From NCBI GenBank assembly GCA_963727545.1, contig CAVSGS010000011.1:372001-436000 (forward strand): a DNA stretch of 64,000 nt, read 5' to 3'. The first letter of the stretch is position 1, and every line of letters begins with the position of its first letter. The notes under the pieces are model-generated. The model was given only the letters and a program-made list of their open reading frames with translations, was not told the DNA's origin and ran no database searches. Shown here piece after piece: positions 1 through 7,440 of the stretch. The position numbers and the translations under genes were made by a program. This DNA is from Flexifilum sp963727545. GTDB lineage: Bacteria; Chloroflexota; Anaerolineae; Aggregatilineales; Phototrophicaceae.

Positions 1-85
1 TTATACCGATAAAAACGGCAGATCACGTCGATCTGATGCCACTTGGTGAGAACTCGATGAGCGCTCGGCAAGTCGTCAAACAGCG

Positions 86-453
86 TTAGATCGCGATCAA
101 GATCGAGATGATGGCGAGCACAGCGGGCAGCCCTTGAATCAGCAGGATCGAGCGCTTGACCGTCAGCCCGCCGTAGACCGCCGCGACGATCACGCAGGCG
201 AGGAAGAACAGCGCGAGATTGTGACCGACCGCCGGATCAGGGTAGACAGGCTCCAGAACAAGCCCGCCGCCAGAAAGCCGTTGTAGAGTCCTTGATTGGC
301 GGCGAGCGTTTTCGAGGCTTGGGCGAAATCAGGCGAAGTGCTGAACGTGCGCATGGTGCGCGGCGTCGTCCAGAGGAACATCTCCAGCACGAGGATGTAG
401 ACGTGCTCCAGCGCGACCAGCGCCACCAAAATCTTGCCGACGGTTTCCATCAT
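86..453 (-). CDS. DUF1304 family small membrane protein (single-base frameshift)
   Basis: The first 70 residues match the DUF1304 family of about 120-residue integral membrane proteins of unknown function: the start MMETVGKILVALVALEHVY, then a WTTP motif and the stretch LAANQGLYNGFLAAGLFW. After LFWSL the frame is lost near 246, but the next frame continues with the expected family C-terminus (YPDPAVGHN, then a helix ending VYGGLTVKRS and LIQGLPAVLAI) to a TAA at 86-88. Adding one base restores a protein of about 122 residues. A sequencing deletion is more likely than decay because both halves are conserved. Four membrane helices are expected. The gene stands alone. Confidence 0.8.
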
Positions 454-477
454 GTCCCCCTTGAGACGATTATCCCG

Positions 478-915
478 CTAGCGTTCGAACTGCGGCGGAT
501 GCCAACCCGCTATCACCCAATAACTCCGCACAATCAGCGCGTCGGCATCATCGTTGAAATGCAGCGCTGCGGTGGTTGCCCTGCCGACGGGTGTTAATCC
601 GATGATGCGAATCCCGTCGTCGCTCCAACGAAAATGATCCTGCCAACGCTGCGTTCGCGGATTGAACAGAGGATACATTTCGCTGGTTTCGGGATCAACG
701 GCGCTTATTTTATCACTCTTGTGGCTGTTGCAGAGTGGGCAGGCTAACCAGAGATTAGTTTCGTCATTCGTGCCGCCTTGCGCGATGGGGATGATATGTT
801 CAATTTCCAACCGCGCCATGACGAGATGCTGCGGGCTGAGGCAGTAGCCACAGCGATTTCCCGCAGCTTCGCGGATACGGCGGTCGAGTTCAGCGGAAAT
901 ACGGGTACGCGGCAC
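478..915 (-). CDS. HNH endonuclease domain protein
   Basis: A 145-residue protein with a compact HNH (McrA-like) nuclease core: CGYC at about residues 22-25, EHIIPIAQGG with the catalytic His pair region at 39-48, then NLWLACPLCNSHKSD, giving a two-CxxC zinc site around the beta-beta-alpha metal fold. The C-terminal 70 residues form a conserved extension (LFNPR, W-HF, GLTPVGRATTAAL) typical of free-standing HNH proteins in cyanobacteria and Chloroflexota. GTG start. It follows the small gene at 922-1281 in the same frame, after one TGA and two codons, so it is probably translated by coupling. No toxin or homing role is proven. Confidence 0.85.
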   Translation of the reverse strand: MPRTRISAELDRRIREAAGNRCGYCLSPQHLVMARLEIEHIIPIAQGGTNDETNLWLACPLCNSHKSDKISAVDPETSEMYPLFNPRTQRWQDHFRWSDDGIRIIGLTPVGRATTAALHFNDDADALIVRSYWVIAGWHPPQFER

Positions 916-921
916 GCAGCA

Positions 922-1281
922 TCAACCGAGCGACTGCATCAGTCCGCGCTCGACGGCGACCTTCACCGCTTCAGCTTTGCGAACCAGTCCGCGCCGGTAA
1001 ATTTGCATCAGCGCGTCTAGCCGCGCGCGCTGCGCGTCATCGAGGGTGTTTTCGCGCTGACGGTCGAGTAGATCGCTCAATTCGTCCTGTTGTGCGGCGG
1101 AAAGCTGCATTGCCGCCAGTTGACGCACCTCAGCATCCGGCAGTTGATCGACCGGGATTTCGTTCGCGGCGCGGTCGAGCCAATCCGCCAGTACGTCCTC
1201 GACGCGGCGCTGCGTTGTCGCCGCGATCACCTCCGCCTGCCGCACCGTCGCTTCCGGAATGTTCAAGGTGATGGTTACCAT
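922..1281 (-). CDS. small helical protein with RHH-like N-terminus, partner of the HNH gene
   Basis: 119 residues. It opens with MVTITLNIPEATV, a beta strand and helix pattern resembling ribbon-helix-helix (CopG/MetJ-like) proteins, followed by charged amphipathic helices rich in Leu, Arg and Asp. Proteins of this type commonly precede a small HNH nuclease gene, as here. The role is unknown; an antitoxin or DNA-binding partner is inference only. ATG start with AGGAG about 11 bases upstream and a TATAAT box at 1310-1315. It forms a two-gene unit with the HNH gene. Confidence 0.7.
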   Translation of the reverse strand: MVTITLNIPEATVRQAEVIAATTQRRVEDVLADWLDRAANEIPVDQLPDAEVRQLAAMQLSAAQQDELSDLLDRQRENTLDDAQRARLDALMQIYRRGLVRKAEAVKVAVERGLMQSLG

Positions 1282-1309
1282 CGCCCGTCTCCTATGCCGT
1301 CCTGTTCCT

Positions 1310-1315
1310 ATTATA
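1310..1315 (-). promoter_or_regulatory. probable -10 box for the RHH-like/HNH pair
   Basis: Perfect TATAAT on the minus strand, 28 bases upstream of the ATG at 1281. No good -35 hexamer is visible at the usual spacing. Confidence 0.45.
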
Positions 1316-1330
1316 CCTGAAAGCAGATCA

Positions 1331-1777
1331 TCAGCCGCCGTCCGCCGCGCGCCAGCGGCGCGGGACGGACGTGCCGCCGTCGTAGGTATTCATGAAGGCG
1401 AAATCGACGCTGAGCACGAACAGGACGTAGCGATCCGCTGGCTCGTAGGGTGCTGCCTTGATCGCTCGTTCCCGCACCTGCGGATCGTCCGTCAGGGTAG
1501 CTCGCCCGTTGACGTAGAACTCGCCACCCCCGCCGCCCGAATTTTCAACCGAGCAGTGGAGCGCATAGCGCGGGTCGCGCTGCAAATCCTTGCCTTTGGG
1601 CGAGGTCGGCTCCATGAACAGGAACAGCTGATCGCCGATGATCGGCGTCACCGGATGCACGCGCGGGCTGCCGTCAGCGCGGATCGTGCCGAGGTAGGCG
1701 ACTTCGCTGCCGAAGCGGGCTTTGCCGAAAGCCGCCAGTTCGGGAGCCTGCTGCGCAAATTCTTGCCAACTGGTCAT
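1331..1777 (-). CDS. pyridoxamine 5'-phosphate oxidase family (PPOX) protein
   Basis: 148 residues of the split-barrel flavin-binding fold. Visible family signatures are VAYLGTIRADGSPRVHPVTP, the strand LFLFMEPTSPKGKDL that normally contacts the FMN phosphate, and DPRYALHCSVEN followed by a Gly-rich loop. Proteins like this bind FMN or F420 and act as small oxidoreductases of unknown substrate. The ATG at 1775-1777 has GGAGG seven bases upstream, so I prefer it to the GTG two codons earlier. It is transcribed alone, downstream of priA on the same strand. Confidence 0.85.
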   Translation of the reverse strand: MTSWQEFAQQAPELAAFGKARFGSEVAYLGTIRADGSPRVHPVTPIIGDQLFLFMEPTSPKGKDLQRDPRYALHCSVENSGGGGGEFYVNGRATLTDDPQVRERAIKAAPYEPADRYVLFVLSVDFAFMNTYDGGTSVPRRWRAADGG

Positions 1778-1818
1778 GATCACGCCTCCAATCTCACTGC
1801 GAGTTACGCCGGTTCGCT

Positions 1819-2751
1819 TTACAGCACTTCCGCCGGATCGACGTCGACGTACCAGCCCTGCGGGATCGCTAAGCCGTCAAGCGCGGGCGTCGGATCGGGT
1901 CCGCGCAGGAGCAGCTGCCAGCGATAGATCGTGTTCTCGCGGGTGAAGAAGCAGGGCGCGGGACCGATGATCTCGGTGCCGGTCATGTCGAGCGCCTCCA
2001 AACGCTGCTTGAGCAGCGCGGCGGCGCGCTCGGCTTCGTGCTGCGCTTTGGTCTCGTTGGGATAGCGGAACAGAATCCGCACGAAGCGGCGGAACGGCGG
2101 ATAGCCCAGATCGCGGCGGTAGGCGATCTCGTGCCGGTAGAATGCCGCGTAATCGTGCTTCGATGCCGCCTGAATCGCGTAGTGATCCGGCTGGTAGGTC
2201 TGCAAGATCACCCGTCCGCCGAGCAAGCCGCGCCCCGCCCGTCCGGCGACCTGCGTCAGCAGTTGAAAGGTTCGCTCCCCGGCGCGGAAATCGGGCATTG
2301 CCAAGCCGATGTCGGCGCTGACCACGCCGACCAGCGTCACCAGCGGCAGATCCAGCCCCTTGGCGACCATCTGCGTGCCGACCATGATGTCGGCGCGGCG
2401 CTCGATGAAGCGCTGCAAGATCGCCTCGTGCGCTTCGGCGTTCGAGGCGGTGTCGCTGTCCCAGCGGACGACGCGGGCGCGCGGGAACTGCTCGACCAGC
2501 GCTTGCTCGACCTGCTGCGTCCCGGCGCCGAAATACTTGATCCGCTTGGAGCCGCACTCCGGGCAGATTTGCGGTTCGGGCTGCTGAAAGCCGCAGCGAT
2601 GGCAGCGCAGCGCCGATCCCTGCCGGTGATAGGTCAGCGGCGTATCGCAGCGCGGACAGGTGACGACGTAGCCGCAGTCACGGCAGAAGACGTAAGTCGA
2701 TTGCCCGCGCCGGTTGAGGAACAGGATCGCCTGCTCGCGCCGGTCGAGCAC
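1819..2751 (-). CDS. priA: PriA C-terminal segment: zinc-binding and second helicase lobe
   Basis: 310 residues beginning in the stretch LDRREQAILFLNRRG of PriA. Four CxxC pairs (CRDC, CPRC, CHRC, CPEC) give the two zinc sites that PriA uses for primosome assembly. Helicase motifs follow: FGAGTQQVEQAL, RRADIMVGTQMVAKG and TQVAGRAGRG, then the C-terminal domain DHYAIQAASKHDYAAFY. The upstream frame (SLQQAITTV) continues to about 2778, where it meets the central segment after a one-base slip. Within the full gene this part couples ATP hydrolysis to unwinding at stalled forks. Confidence 0.9.
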   Translation of the reverse strand: MLDRREQAILFLNRRGQSTYVFCRDCGYVVTCPRCDTPLTYHRQGSALRCHRCGFQQPEPQICPECGSKRIKYFGAGTQQVEQALVEQFPRARVVRWDSDTASNAEAHEAILQRFIERRADIMVGTQMVAKGLDLPLVTLVGVVSADIGLAMPDFRAGERTFQLLTQVAGRAGRGLLGGRVILQTYQPDHYAIQAASKHDYAAFYRHEIAYRRDLGYPPFRRFVRILFRYPNETKAQHEAERAAALLKQRLEALDMTGTEIIGPAPCFFTRENTIYRWQLLLRGPDPTPALDGLAIPQGWYVDVDPAEVL

Positions 2752-3445
2752 GGTGGTGATCGCCTGCTGAAGCGACTTGGCTGAAGATGCTGGTGTTGCC
2801 CTGCTTGAGTTCGTCGCGCATGTCGATCACCTGCACCGGCGGCAGATCGATCATCACCGCATCGGAGGCTGCTCCGTCGGCGGATAGGTCGGATTTATCG
2901 CTGTGATAACGCGGCAGGACGCCGGTGCGCTCCGCCTGCTCGTTGATGCGCACGCGATGCCCCATGATCCGCTGCGGCAGTTCCAGCTTGGCGATCTCGC
3001 CGCGCTCGCTGCGGTAGACGGTCTCGACGTCGGGCGTGGCGCTGCCGACGATCACGACGCCGTGATTGCGGCGCATCATCTCCTCGGCGAGTTCGCGGGC
3101 GTGGTAGTAGGGCGGCAGCACCGGCGGCGACTGCTTGTAGCTGGCGTCGTGCTCCTCGTCCAAGACGATCAGCCCGACGTCGGGCAGCGGCGTGAACAGC
3201 GCCGAGCGCGCCCCAACGACGACCTGCACCAAACCCTCGCGGGCGCGTCGCCACGTGTCGTAGCGCTCGCCTTCGCCGAGCGCGCTGTGGACGACCGCCG
3301 TCCGACCGGGAAAGCGCGCGGCGACGCGGCGGACGGTCTGCGGCGTCAGCGCGATCTCCGGCACGAGGAAGATCGCCGAGCGACCGAGCGCGAGGGTCAG
3401 CTCGATGGCGCGCAGGTAGAGTTCGGTTTTGCCGCTGCCGGTCAC
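2678..3445 (-). CDS. priA: PriA central segment: first helicase lobe
   Basis: Contains the Walker A loop TGSGKTELYL at its start, LVPEIALTP, VVGARSALF, the Walker B-type DEEHD and the GSATP motif, all diagnostic of the PriA SF2 helicase core. Upstream in frame, SPASPHTFLLHGV is still PriA-like and precedes repeat-derived sequence. After NTSIFS near 2779 the reading frame is lost and the last 30 codons are noise. An independent translation start is unlikely; GTG at 3443-3445 is only an in-frame valine of the P-loop strand. Confidence 0.85.
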   Translation of the reverse strand: MTGSGKTELYLRAIELTLALGRSAIFLVPEIALTPQTVRRVAARFPGRTAVVHSALGEGERYDTWRRAREGLVQVVVGARSALFTPLPDVGLIVLDEEHDASYKQSPPVLPPYYHARELAEEMMRRNHGVVIVGSATPDVETVYRSERGEIAKLELPQRIMGHRVRINEQAERTGVLPRYHSDKSDLSADGAASDAVMIDLPPVQVIDMRDELKQGNTSIFSQVASAGDHHRARPARAGDPVPQPARAIDLRLLP

Positions 3446-4113
3446 GCCGTGCAGGAGGAAGGTGTGAGGGGAAGCGGGGCTGACCCCACCCCCGACTGTG
3501 AATCGGAAAGGGGAAGGTTCGCCAAAGGTGACCCCACCCCCGACCCCTCCCCGATTTCAGGGAGGGGAGAGTGCTCGGATCGAGATTGTGATTGCTCTTG
3601 CGCTGTAGCAGCAATCCGGCTTAGGACGCTCTTAACGTCGTGCAGAACTTCGTCGTTGGTGAAACGAATGACGCGCAAGCCGATGCTCTCAAGGTAGGCT
3701 TGGCGGAGCGCATCCTCAGCTTGGGTGTACTGATGGATTTCACCATCCACTTCGATTACGAGGCGAAGCTCACTGGAGTAGAAATCGACAATGAAGCGCT
3801 CGATCGGCTGTTGGCGGCGGAACTTGAAATTCTCGAGCTGCTTGCCACGCAGCCATTGCCACAAGGTATCCTCGGCAGGGGTCGGCTCGACCCGCTGCTG
3901 GCGGGCAAGCTGCTTCATCGCCTCGTAAATTTCTTTGGGCACAGCCCATTGTCGGGACTTTTCCTCACCTGCGTTTTTTGTACTCGCCCCTCCCTGAAAT
4001 CGAGGCAAGGATGCCGTTGGATTGGATATGTCACTCTGTCGAGGCTTCTCCTCACCTACATACCCAGTCCTCTCCCCTCCCTGAAGTCGGGGAGGGGTCG
4101 GGGGTGGGGTCAA
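3442..4113 (-). CDS. DUF559 (Vsr-like) endonuclease gene inside priA
   Basis: The core, from about KEIYEAMKQLARQQR to VLSRIAATAQE, is a DUF559 domain of the very-short-patch-repair/PD-(D/E)XK-like fold: PAEDTLWQWLRGKQL, FKFRRQQPIERFIVDFY, then LRLVIEVDGEIH, whose acidic residues match the expected catalytic positions. The N-terminal 50 residues are translated repeat DNA and contain an imperfect duplication (LQGGERTGYVGEEKPRQ and FQGGASTKNAGEEKSRQ). The C-terminal 45 residues are also repeat-derived. The true start is uncertain; a site near the PKEIYEAM stretch would give a normal-length protein of about 120-140 residues. It is flanked by inverted 42-bp repeats. Substrate and function are unknown. 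Confidence 0.75.
   Translation of the reverse strand: MTPPPTPPRLQGGERTGYVGEEKPRQSDISNPTASLPRFQGGASTKNAGEEKSRQWAVPKEIYEAMKQLARQQRVEPTPAEDTLWQWLRGKQLENFKFRRQQPIERFIVDFYSSELRLVIEVDGEIHQYTQAEDALRQAYLESIGLRVIRFTNDEVLHDVKSVLSRIAATAQEQSQSRSEHSPLPEIGEGSGVGSPLANLPLSDSQSGVGSAPLPLTPSSCTA
3530..4111 (-). mobile_element. putative DUF559 cassette bounded by 42-bp inverted repeats
   Basis: 3530-3571 and 4070-4111 are inverted copies of one 42-bp G/C-skewed sequence, identical at 41 of 42 positions. A partial third copy sits at about 3981-4004, inside the duplicated 5' part of the nuclease gene. An extra 19-base part-copy lies outside the left repeat at 3481-3499. The same 42-bp unit occurs alone at 52988-53029 and, diverged, at about 28937-28976. 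No transposase is present and no target duplication is clear. Confidence 0.6.
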
Positions 4114-5194
4114 TGTCGCGTTCGCTTCCAGAATCGCTCTGTTGCAGTTCCCCCCACGCCGCCGACTGCGCCGGAGTCAGCGATGGCGGCGAGACCGGGA
4201 TGAACTCCTTCTGCGCCAGCGAGTCGCGCCAGCGCTGCTGCTCGCCCAGCAGCACGAGATCGGCTTCTTCCAGCTTCTTCAGGTCGGCGAGGGTGGCGTC
4301 GGCTTGGGCGTAAATCCAACTCACGTCGACCGGATCGCCTTCGCGGGCGAGGATGCGCAGAATCCGCAGCGGCTTGTCGAGCTTGCGTAGTTCGTTGAGC
4401 GTCGGCGTCACGGCGTCGCGGTCGAGCGTCAGCCGGAGCTGATCGCCTGCTTCCGCAACCCAGCCCGCTTCGATCAGCTTTTGCAGGTGTGACTTATTCG
4501 CCCGCGTCGCCTTAAGCGCGGTCGCCGTCTCGACGTCGGGCACGGTGGCGACTACCTCTAACAGGTCAGCCGCCAGCGAGGTGCGTTCGAGCGTCAGCAC
4601 CGCTTCGGGGATGTCGTCGGGATGGATGGCCAGCGCGGCGGTCTGGACGATGCGCGGACGGACGCGCGGCGGCGCGAGGGTCGACTCGGTCTCGACCACG
4701 TCGTAATGCTCCAGCACTTCGACCACGCCGCGCCACTCCTTACCCGGCAGCGCAAGGTTCAGTTGATGCCCGCGCAGCGCGCCGCGTCGCTTGAGCAGGG
4801 CGACGACCGCTTCCTCAAGCTGATCGACCACCAATTCAGGTGGATAATTTTCACGCAGGCGGACGATCACGTCGCGGTGTCCGGTCAAGCCGGGGGGCAG
4901 CCAAATCCACAGGCACAAGCCAATCGGCGCGAGGTAGGCGCGGCTGAGCCACCACGACAGCGCGATCTGCTCTGCGCTGACCACCGGGCGCGGATCGAGC
5001 CGGGTGATGATCGGTTTGGTACGTTCGACCTCGGCTTCGTCATGTAGCGAGAGCACGATGGCGTGCTCCAGCGCCGTGCCGAACTCGACCTGCACCAGAT
5101 GACCGGGCGCGATCTTGCCTTCCAGTTCCGGCGGGATATGGTAATCATAGGTCGCGTCGACACCGCGATTTACGGCAACATTGGCGTATTTCAT
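4052..5194 (-). CDS. priA: PriA N-terminal segment: DNA-binding and winged-helix domains
   Basis: Begins MKYANVAVNRGVDATYDYHIP with PGHLVQVEFG, the PriA 3'-end-binding domain, continues through WWLSRAYLAPIGLCLWIWLPPG and a winged-helix region, and reaches the pre-helicase linker LTPAQSAAWGELQQ at about residue 345. From SERD onward the residues are repeat-encoded (PTPDPSPTSGRGE) and end at a stop at 4052. The ATG at 5192-5194 directly follows a TAAAAT box with six bases between, suggesting a leaderless or very short-leader message. Confidence 0.85.
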   Translation of the reverse strand: MKYANVAVNRGVDATYDYHIPPELEGKIAPGHLVQVEFGTALEHAIVLSLHDEAEVERTKPIITRLDPRPVVSAEQIALSWWLSRAYLAPIGLCLWIWLPPGLTGHRDVIVRLRENYPPELVVDQLEEAVVALLKRRGALRGHQLNLALPGKEWRGVVEVLEHYDVVETESTLAPPRVRPRIVQTAALAIHPDDIPEAVLTLERTSLAADLLEVVATVPDVETATALKATRANKSHLQKLIEAGWVAEAGDQLRLTLDRDAVTPTLNELRKLDKPLRILRILAREGDPVDVSWIYAQADATLADLKKLEEADLVLLGEQQRWRDSLAQKEFIPVSPPSLTPAQSAAWGELQQSDSGSERDIDPTPDPSPTSGRGEDWVCR

Positions 5195-5200
5195 AGCTCT

Positions 5201-5206
5201 ATTTTA
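5201..5206 (-). promoter_or_regulatory. probable leaderless -10 box of priA
   Basis: TAAAAT on the minus strand with six bases before the ATG at 5194, which places transcription initiation at or next to the start codon. No ribosome binding site fits in that interval. Confidence 0.4.
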
Positions 5207-5411
5207 GCACAGATGGTCGGAAATTGAGCGATCAGCGATTAGCTTTTAGCGGTCAGCTAAAAACATCGTTAAGCATAGCTTACGGCAAAATGAAGGCATT
5301 TTGCCATCGAAGTGAGGTTTTCGCAGTCGATAACCTCAGCCATTGGTGAAAACACTGCCTGAAACGGACAATGTACGCTCCCTTCCCCGAATTCGGGGAG
5401 GGGCTGGGGGT

Positions 5412-5576
5412 CTGACAGGGGTAGGTTTTTAACTCTACGCTTACCTCACCCCTAAATCCCCTCTCCATTACATAGAGAGGGGACTTTAAACACCCTTTGT
5501 AACCTGTTTTTACCCCCTCTCCACATCGTGGAGAGGGGGCAGGGGGTGAGGTTAATTAAATACCTACCCTTGTTAG
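5412..5576. mobile_element. 165-bp MITE-like element, copy 1
   Basis: Outer ends are inverted: CTGACAGGGGTAGGT at the left and, reverse-complemented, CTAACAAGGGTAGGT at the right, followed inward by complementary CCTCACCCC/GGGGTGAGG arms and two internal hairpins. Flanked by direct repeats GGGGCTGGGGGT (5400-5411) and GGGGCTGGAGGT (5577-5588), matching at 11 of 12 bases. It occupies the gene-free stretch 5195-5617, which also holds a degenerate AGCGATCAGC-type short repeat at 5227-5262. Confidence 0.7.
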
Positions 5577-5617
5577 GGGGCTGGAGGTGGGGTCAGGTGG
5601 GGGCAAAAGGAGGCTTT

Positions 5618-6169
5618 ATGCAGCGGATTGTCGTCGTCGGCATCGGTGGATCGGGCAAATCGACGCTCGCTCAGCAGCTCGCCGAGCGGCTCGACCTGAC
5701 CATGATCGAGCCGGACGGTCTCTTCTGGGAGGCGAACTGGCAGCAAGCGGATCGAGCCGTCTTTCGCGCCCGCGTCGCCGAGGCGATTGCAGCGGAGCGC
5801 TGGGTGTTCGCCGGAAACTACAGCAGCGCCCGCGATCTGACGTGGACCCGCGCCGATACGCTGATCTGGCTCGACTACGCATTTACGCTCGTCTTTTGGC
5901 GCTTGTTCCGGCGCACGGTGCAGCGCATCCGCTCGCGGGAGGATTTGTGGGGGACGGGCAACGTCGAGACGTGGCGCAAGCAGTTCACTAGCACTGATTC
6001 GTTGTTCGTTTGGCTGGTGAAATCTTATGGACGCTACCGGCGGCAGTATCCGCTGTTGGTGCGCCAGCCCGAATATGCCCACCTGCACGTGATCCATTTC
6101 ACGTCGCCGCGCGCTGCCGACATCTGGTTACAGCAGATCCAACCGACAATCGATAAGGAGCACGTATGA
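5618..6169 (+). CDS. P-loop kinase, topology-modulation/adenylate-kinase-like
   Basis: 183 residues. MQRIVVVGIGGSGKSTLAQQ is a classic P-loop, followed by LDLTMIEPDGLFWEANW, WVFAGNYSS, a DTLIWLDY Walker B-like strand and an Arg-rich lid (RLFRRTVQRIRSREDLWG). This matches the small nucleoside-kinase-like proteins often labelled topology modulation protein (FlaR-like); the actual phosphoacceptor is unknown. The ATG at 5618 has AAGGAGG at ideal spacing, so upstream ATG-like codons in the repeat are ignored. Stop and the next start overlap as ATGA, so it is co-translated with the DinB gene. Confidence 0.8.
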   Translation: MQRIVVVGIGGSGKSTLAQQLAERLDLTMIEPDGLFWEANWQQADRAVFRARVAEAIAAERWVFAGNYSSARDLTWTRADTLIWLDYAFTLVFWRLFRRTVQRIRSREDLWGTGNVETWRKQFTSTDSLFVWLVKSYGRYRRQYPLLVRQPEYAHLHVIHFTSPRAADIWLQQIQPTIDKEHV

Positions 6170-6642
6170 CTCAGCCAGACTTCGCCCAAACTGTTCGTCA
6201 CGACCTGCTCGATTTCCTCACCGAGACCTTCGAGCAGGTGAAAGGAATTTATCTCGACCGGAACACGTCGCTGTTCGAGACGCTCGCTACCATCAGCGCG
6301 GCAGAAGCGTCGATCCCCGTCTCGGCAACCTGCGCGACGCTGGCAGCACAGGTCGCGCATGTCCGTTTCTATATCGACGTGCTCGAACAGTACTTGCGCG
6401 ATCAGCCGCCGGAGCAAGTCGATTGGGGCGAAATCTGGCGGACGGTGAGCGCGGTCACGCCGGAAGAATGGGCGGCGAGCCAAGCCGAACTCCGCGCCAG
6501 TTACGACCGCGTGCGCGCCCTGATCGAGGGCTTCGAGCAATTCGACGGCGATCGCTTCGGCAACACGCTGGCGATCATCGTTCACAGCGCCTATCACCTC
6601 GGCGAAATCCGGCAGGCGCTCTGCACGCTCCAGCAGCGCTGA
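6166..6642 (+). CDS. DinB/YfiT-like four-helix protein
   Basis: 158 residues, nearly all helical. It has the DinB-superfamily layout of three spaced histidines: the first in AQVAHVRFYIDVL, then the C-terminal pair region NTLAIIVHSAYHLGEIRQAL, which would coordinate a metal. DinB-like proteins act as thiol-dependent transferases or stress proteins; no substrate can be inferred. Starts within the stop of the upstream kinase (ATGA), so it is the second gene of a two-gene operon. Confidence 0.75.
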   Translation: MTQPDFAQTVRHDLLDFLTETFEQVKGIYLDRNTSLFETLATISAAEASIPVSATCATLAAQVAHVRFYIDVLEQYLRDQPPEQVDWGEIWRTVSAVTPEEWAASQAELRASYDRVRALIEGFEQFDGDRFGNTLAIIVHSAYHLGEIRQALCTLQQR

Positions 6643-6773
6643 CTCGCCGCGAGGGACGATTAAGCTAACTCTCATCGAATATTGACGTAATGCCGATATA
6701 TAGATCGTTATCTGGTGGGGATTCGGGAGTAGAATAGAAATATAGCAAAAAGCATTACAAGGAGGCTGGTACG

Positions 6774-7340
6774 ATGCTTGAGGCAATGGCACGTAACTGG
6801 TGGACGCTGCTCATTCGCGGGATTGCCGCGATTCTATTCGGTTTTGTCGTTATCCTGTTCCCGAATCTGTCGCTCGTTTTGTTGGTCACCTTCTTAGCCG
6901 CCTATCTGTTCGTCGACGGCATCTTTGCCTTGATCGCGGCATTTAAGTCGCGCGAACATGCCCATTGGTGGTTGGTCGCGTTGGAAGGCGTGCTCGGCAT
7001 CGCCGCCGGGATCGCGGCGTTCTTGTTCCCCGGCGCCGCTGTGCTGACTTTCTTCTACATTGTCGTCTTCTGGGCGATTGTGACCGGCGTGTTGGAGATT
7101 CTGGGCGCGATTGAACTGCGTAAGCAGATCAACAACGAGTGGTGGATGATCCTCAGTGGTGCTATCTCGATCCTATTTGGGGTCGTCCTCATGATCTCGC
7201 CGATTGCCGGTGTGATGACGCTGCTTTGGCTGGTCGGCATCATGGCGATCGCTTTCGGCGTCATGATGGTGATCCTCGCCTTCCGGATGCACGGTCACAG
7301 CGGATCGACCACCAACCTGAATACGCGGGCGACGGCGTAA
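6774..7340 (+). CDS. HdeD-family membrane protein
   Basis: 188 residues with six hydrophobic helices. The helices repeat as three pairs with the family pattern WWTLLIRGIAAILFGFVVILFP, ALEGVLGIAAGIAAFLFPG and WWMILSGAISILFGVVLMISP. This is the DUF308/HdeD architecture, named after the E. coli acid-resistance membrane protein; many homologues have unknown function. AAGGAGG lies nine bases before the ATG. It is monocistronic, with a GC-rich palindrome at 7347-7363 and an arm-type repeat at 7390 after the stop. Confidence 0.85.
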   Translation: MLEAMARNWWTLLIRGIAAILFGFVVILFPNLSLVLLVTFLAAYLFVDGIFALIAAFKSREHAHWWLVALEGVLGIAAGIAAFLFPGAAVLTFFYIVVFWAIVTGVLEILGAIELRKQINNEWWMILSGAISILFGVVLMISPIAGVMTLLWLVGIMAIAFGVMMVILAFRMHGHSGSTTNLNTRATA

Positions 7341-7389
7341 ACCTATCCCGCGCCCCGCGCGGGTGCCCAAACATCCTCATAATGATCCA

Positions 7390-7416
7390 TAGGGGCGGGT
7401 TTCAAACCCGCCCCTA
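7390..7416. repeat. GTAGGGGC-arm palindrome, centre GGGTTTCAAACCC
   Basis: 27-bp palindrome with the arms TAGGGGC/GCCCCTA. It lies between the converging genes ending at 7340 and 7441 but has no T-run on either side. Confidence 0.8.
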
Positions 7417-7440
7417 CAATTTCCCCTAAATTTCGAAGCT

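Larger units (their letters stand above)
1819..5194 (-). pseudogene. priA: priA, primosomal replication-restart helicase, interrupted by a cassette and a frameshift
   Basis: The three segments described separately add up to one complete PriA, reading from 5194 down to 1819. Two lesions break it. The first is an insertion of roughly 630 bp (about 3480-4112) carrying a DUF559 nuclease gene between the N-terminal region and the helicase core, just upstream of the P-loop; both flanks are in the same frame and no PriA sequence seems lost. The second is a one-base frameshift near 2779 (CAAG where CAG restores the frame). The frameshift is probably a sequencing error; the insertion is too long and structured to be one. 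No second priA is present in the window. Confidence 0.8.

Noticed and set aside
1..85. Open minus-strand frame at the left edge (about 28 codons)
   Set aside because: Too short, overlaps the end of the DUF1304 gene and matches no family that I recognise.
3442..4113. Intein in PriA near the P-loop
   Set aside because: The insert has stops in the PriA frame and none of the intein splicing motifs; it carries its own ORF with inverted repeats instead.
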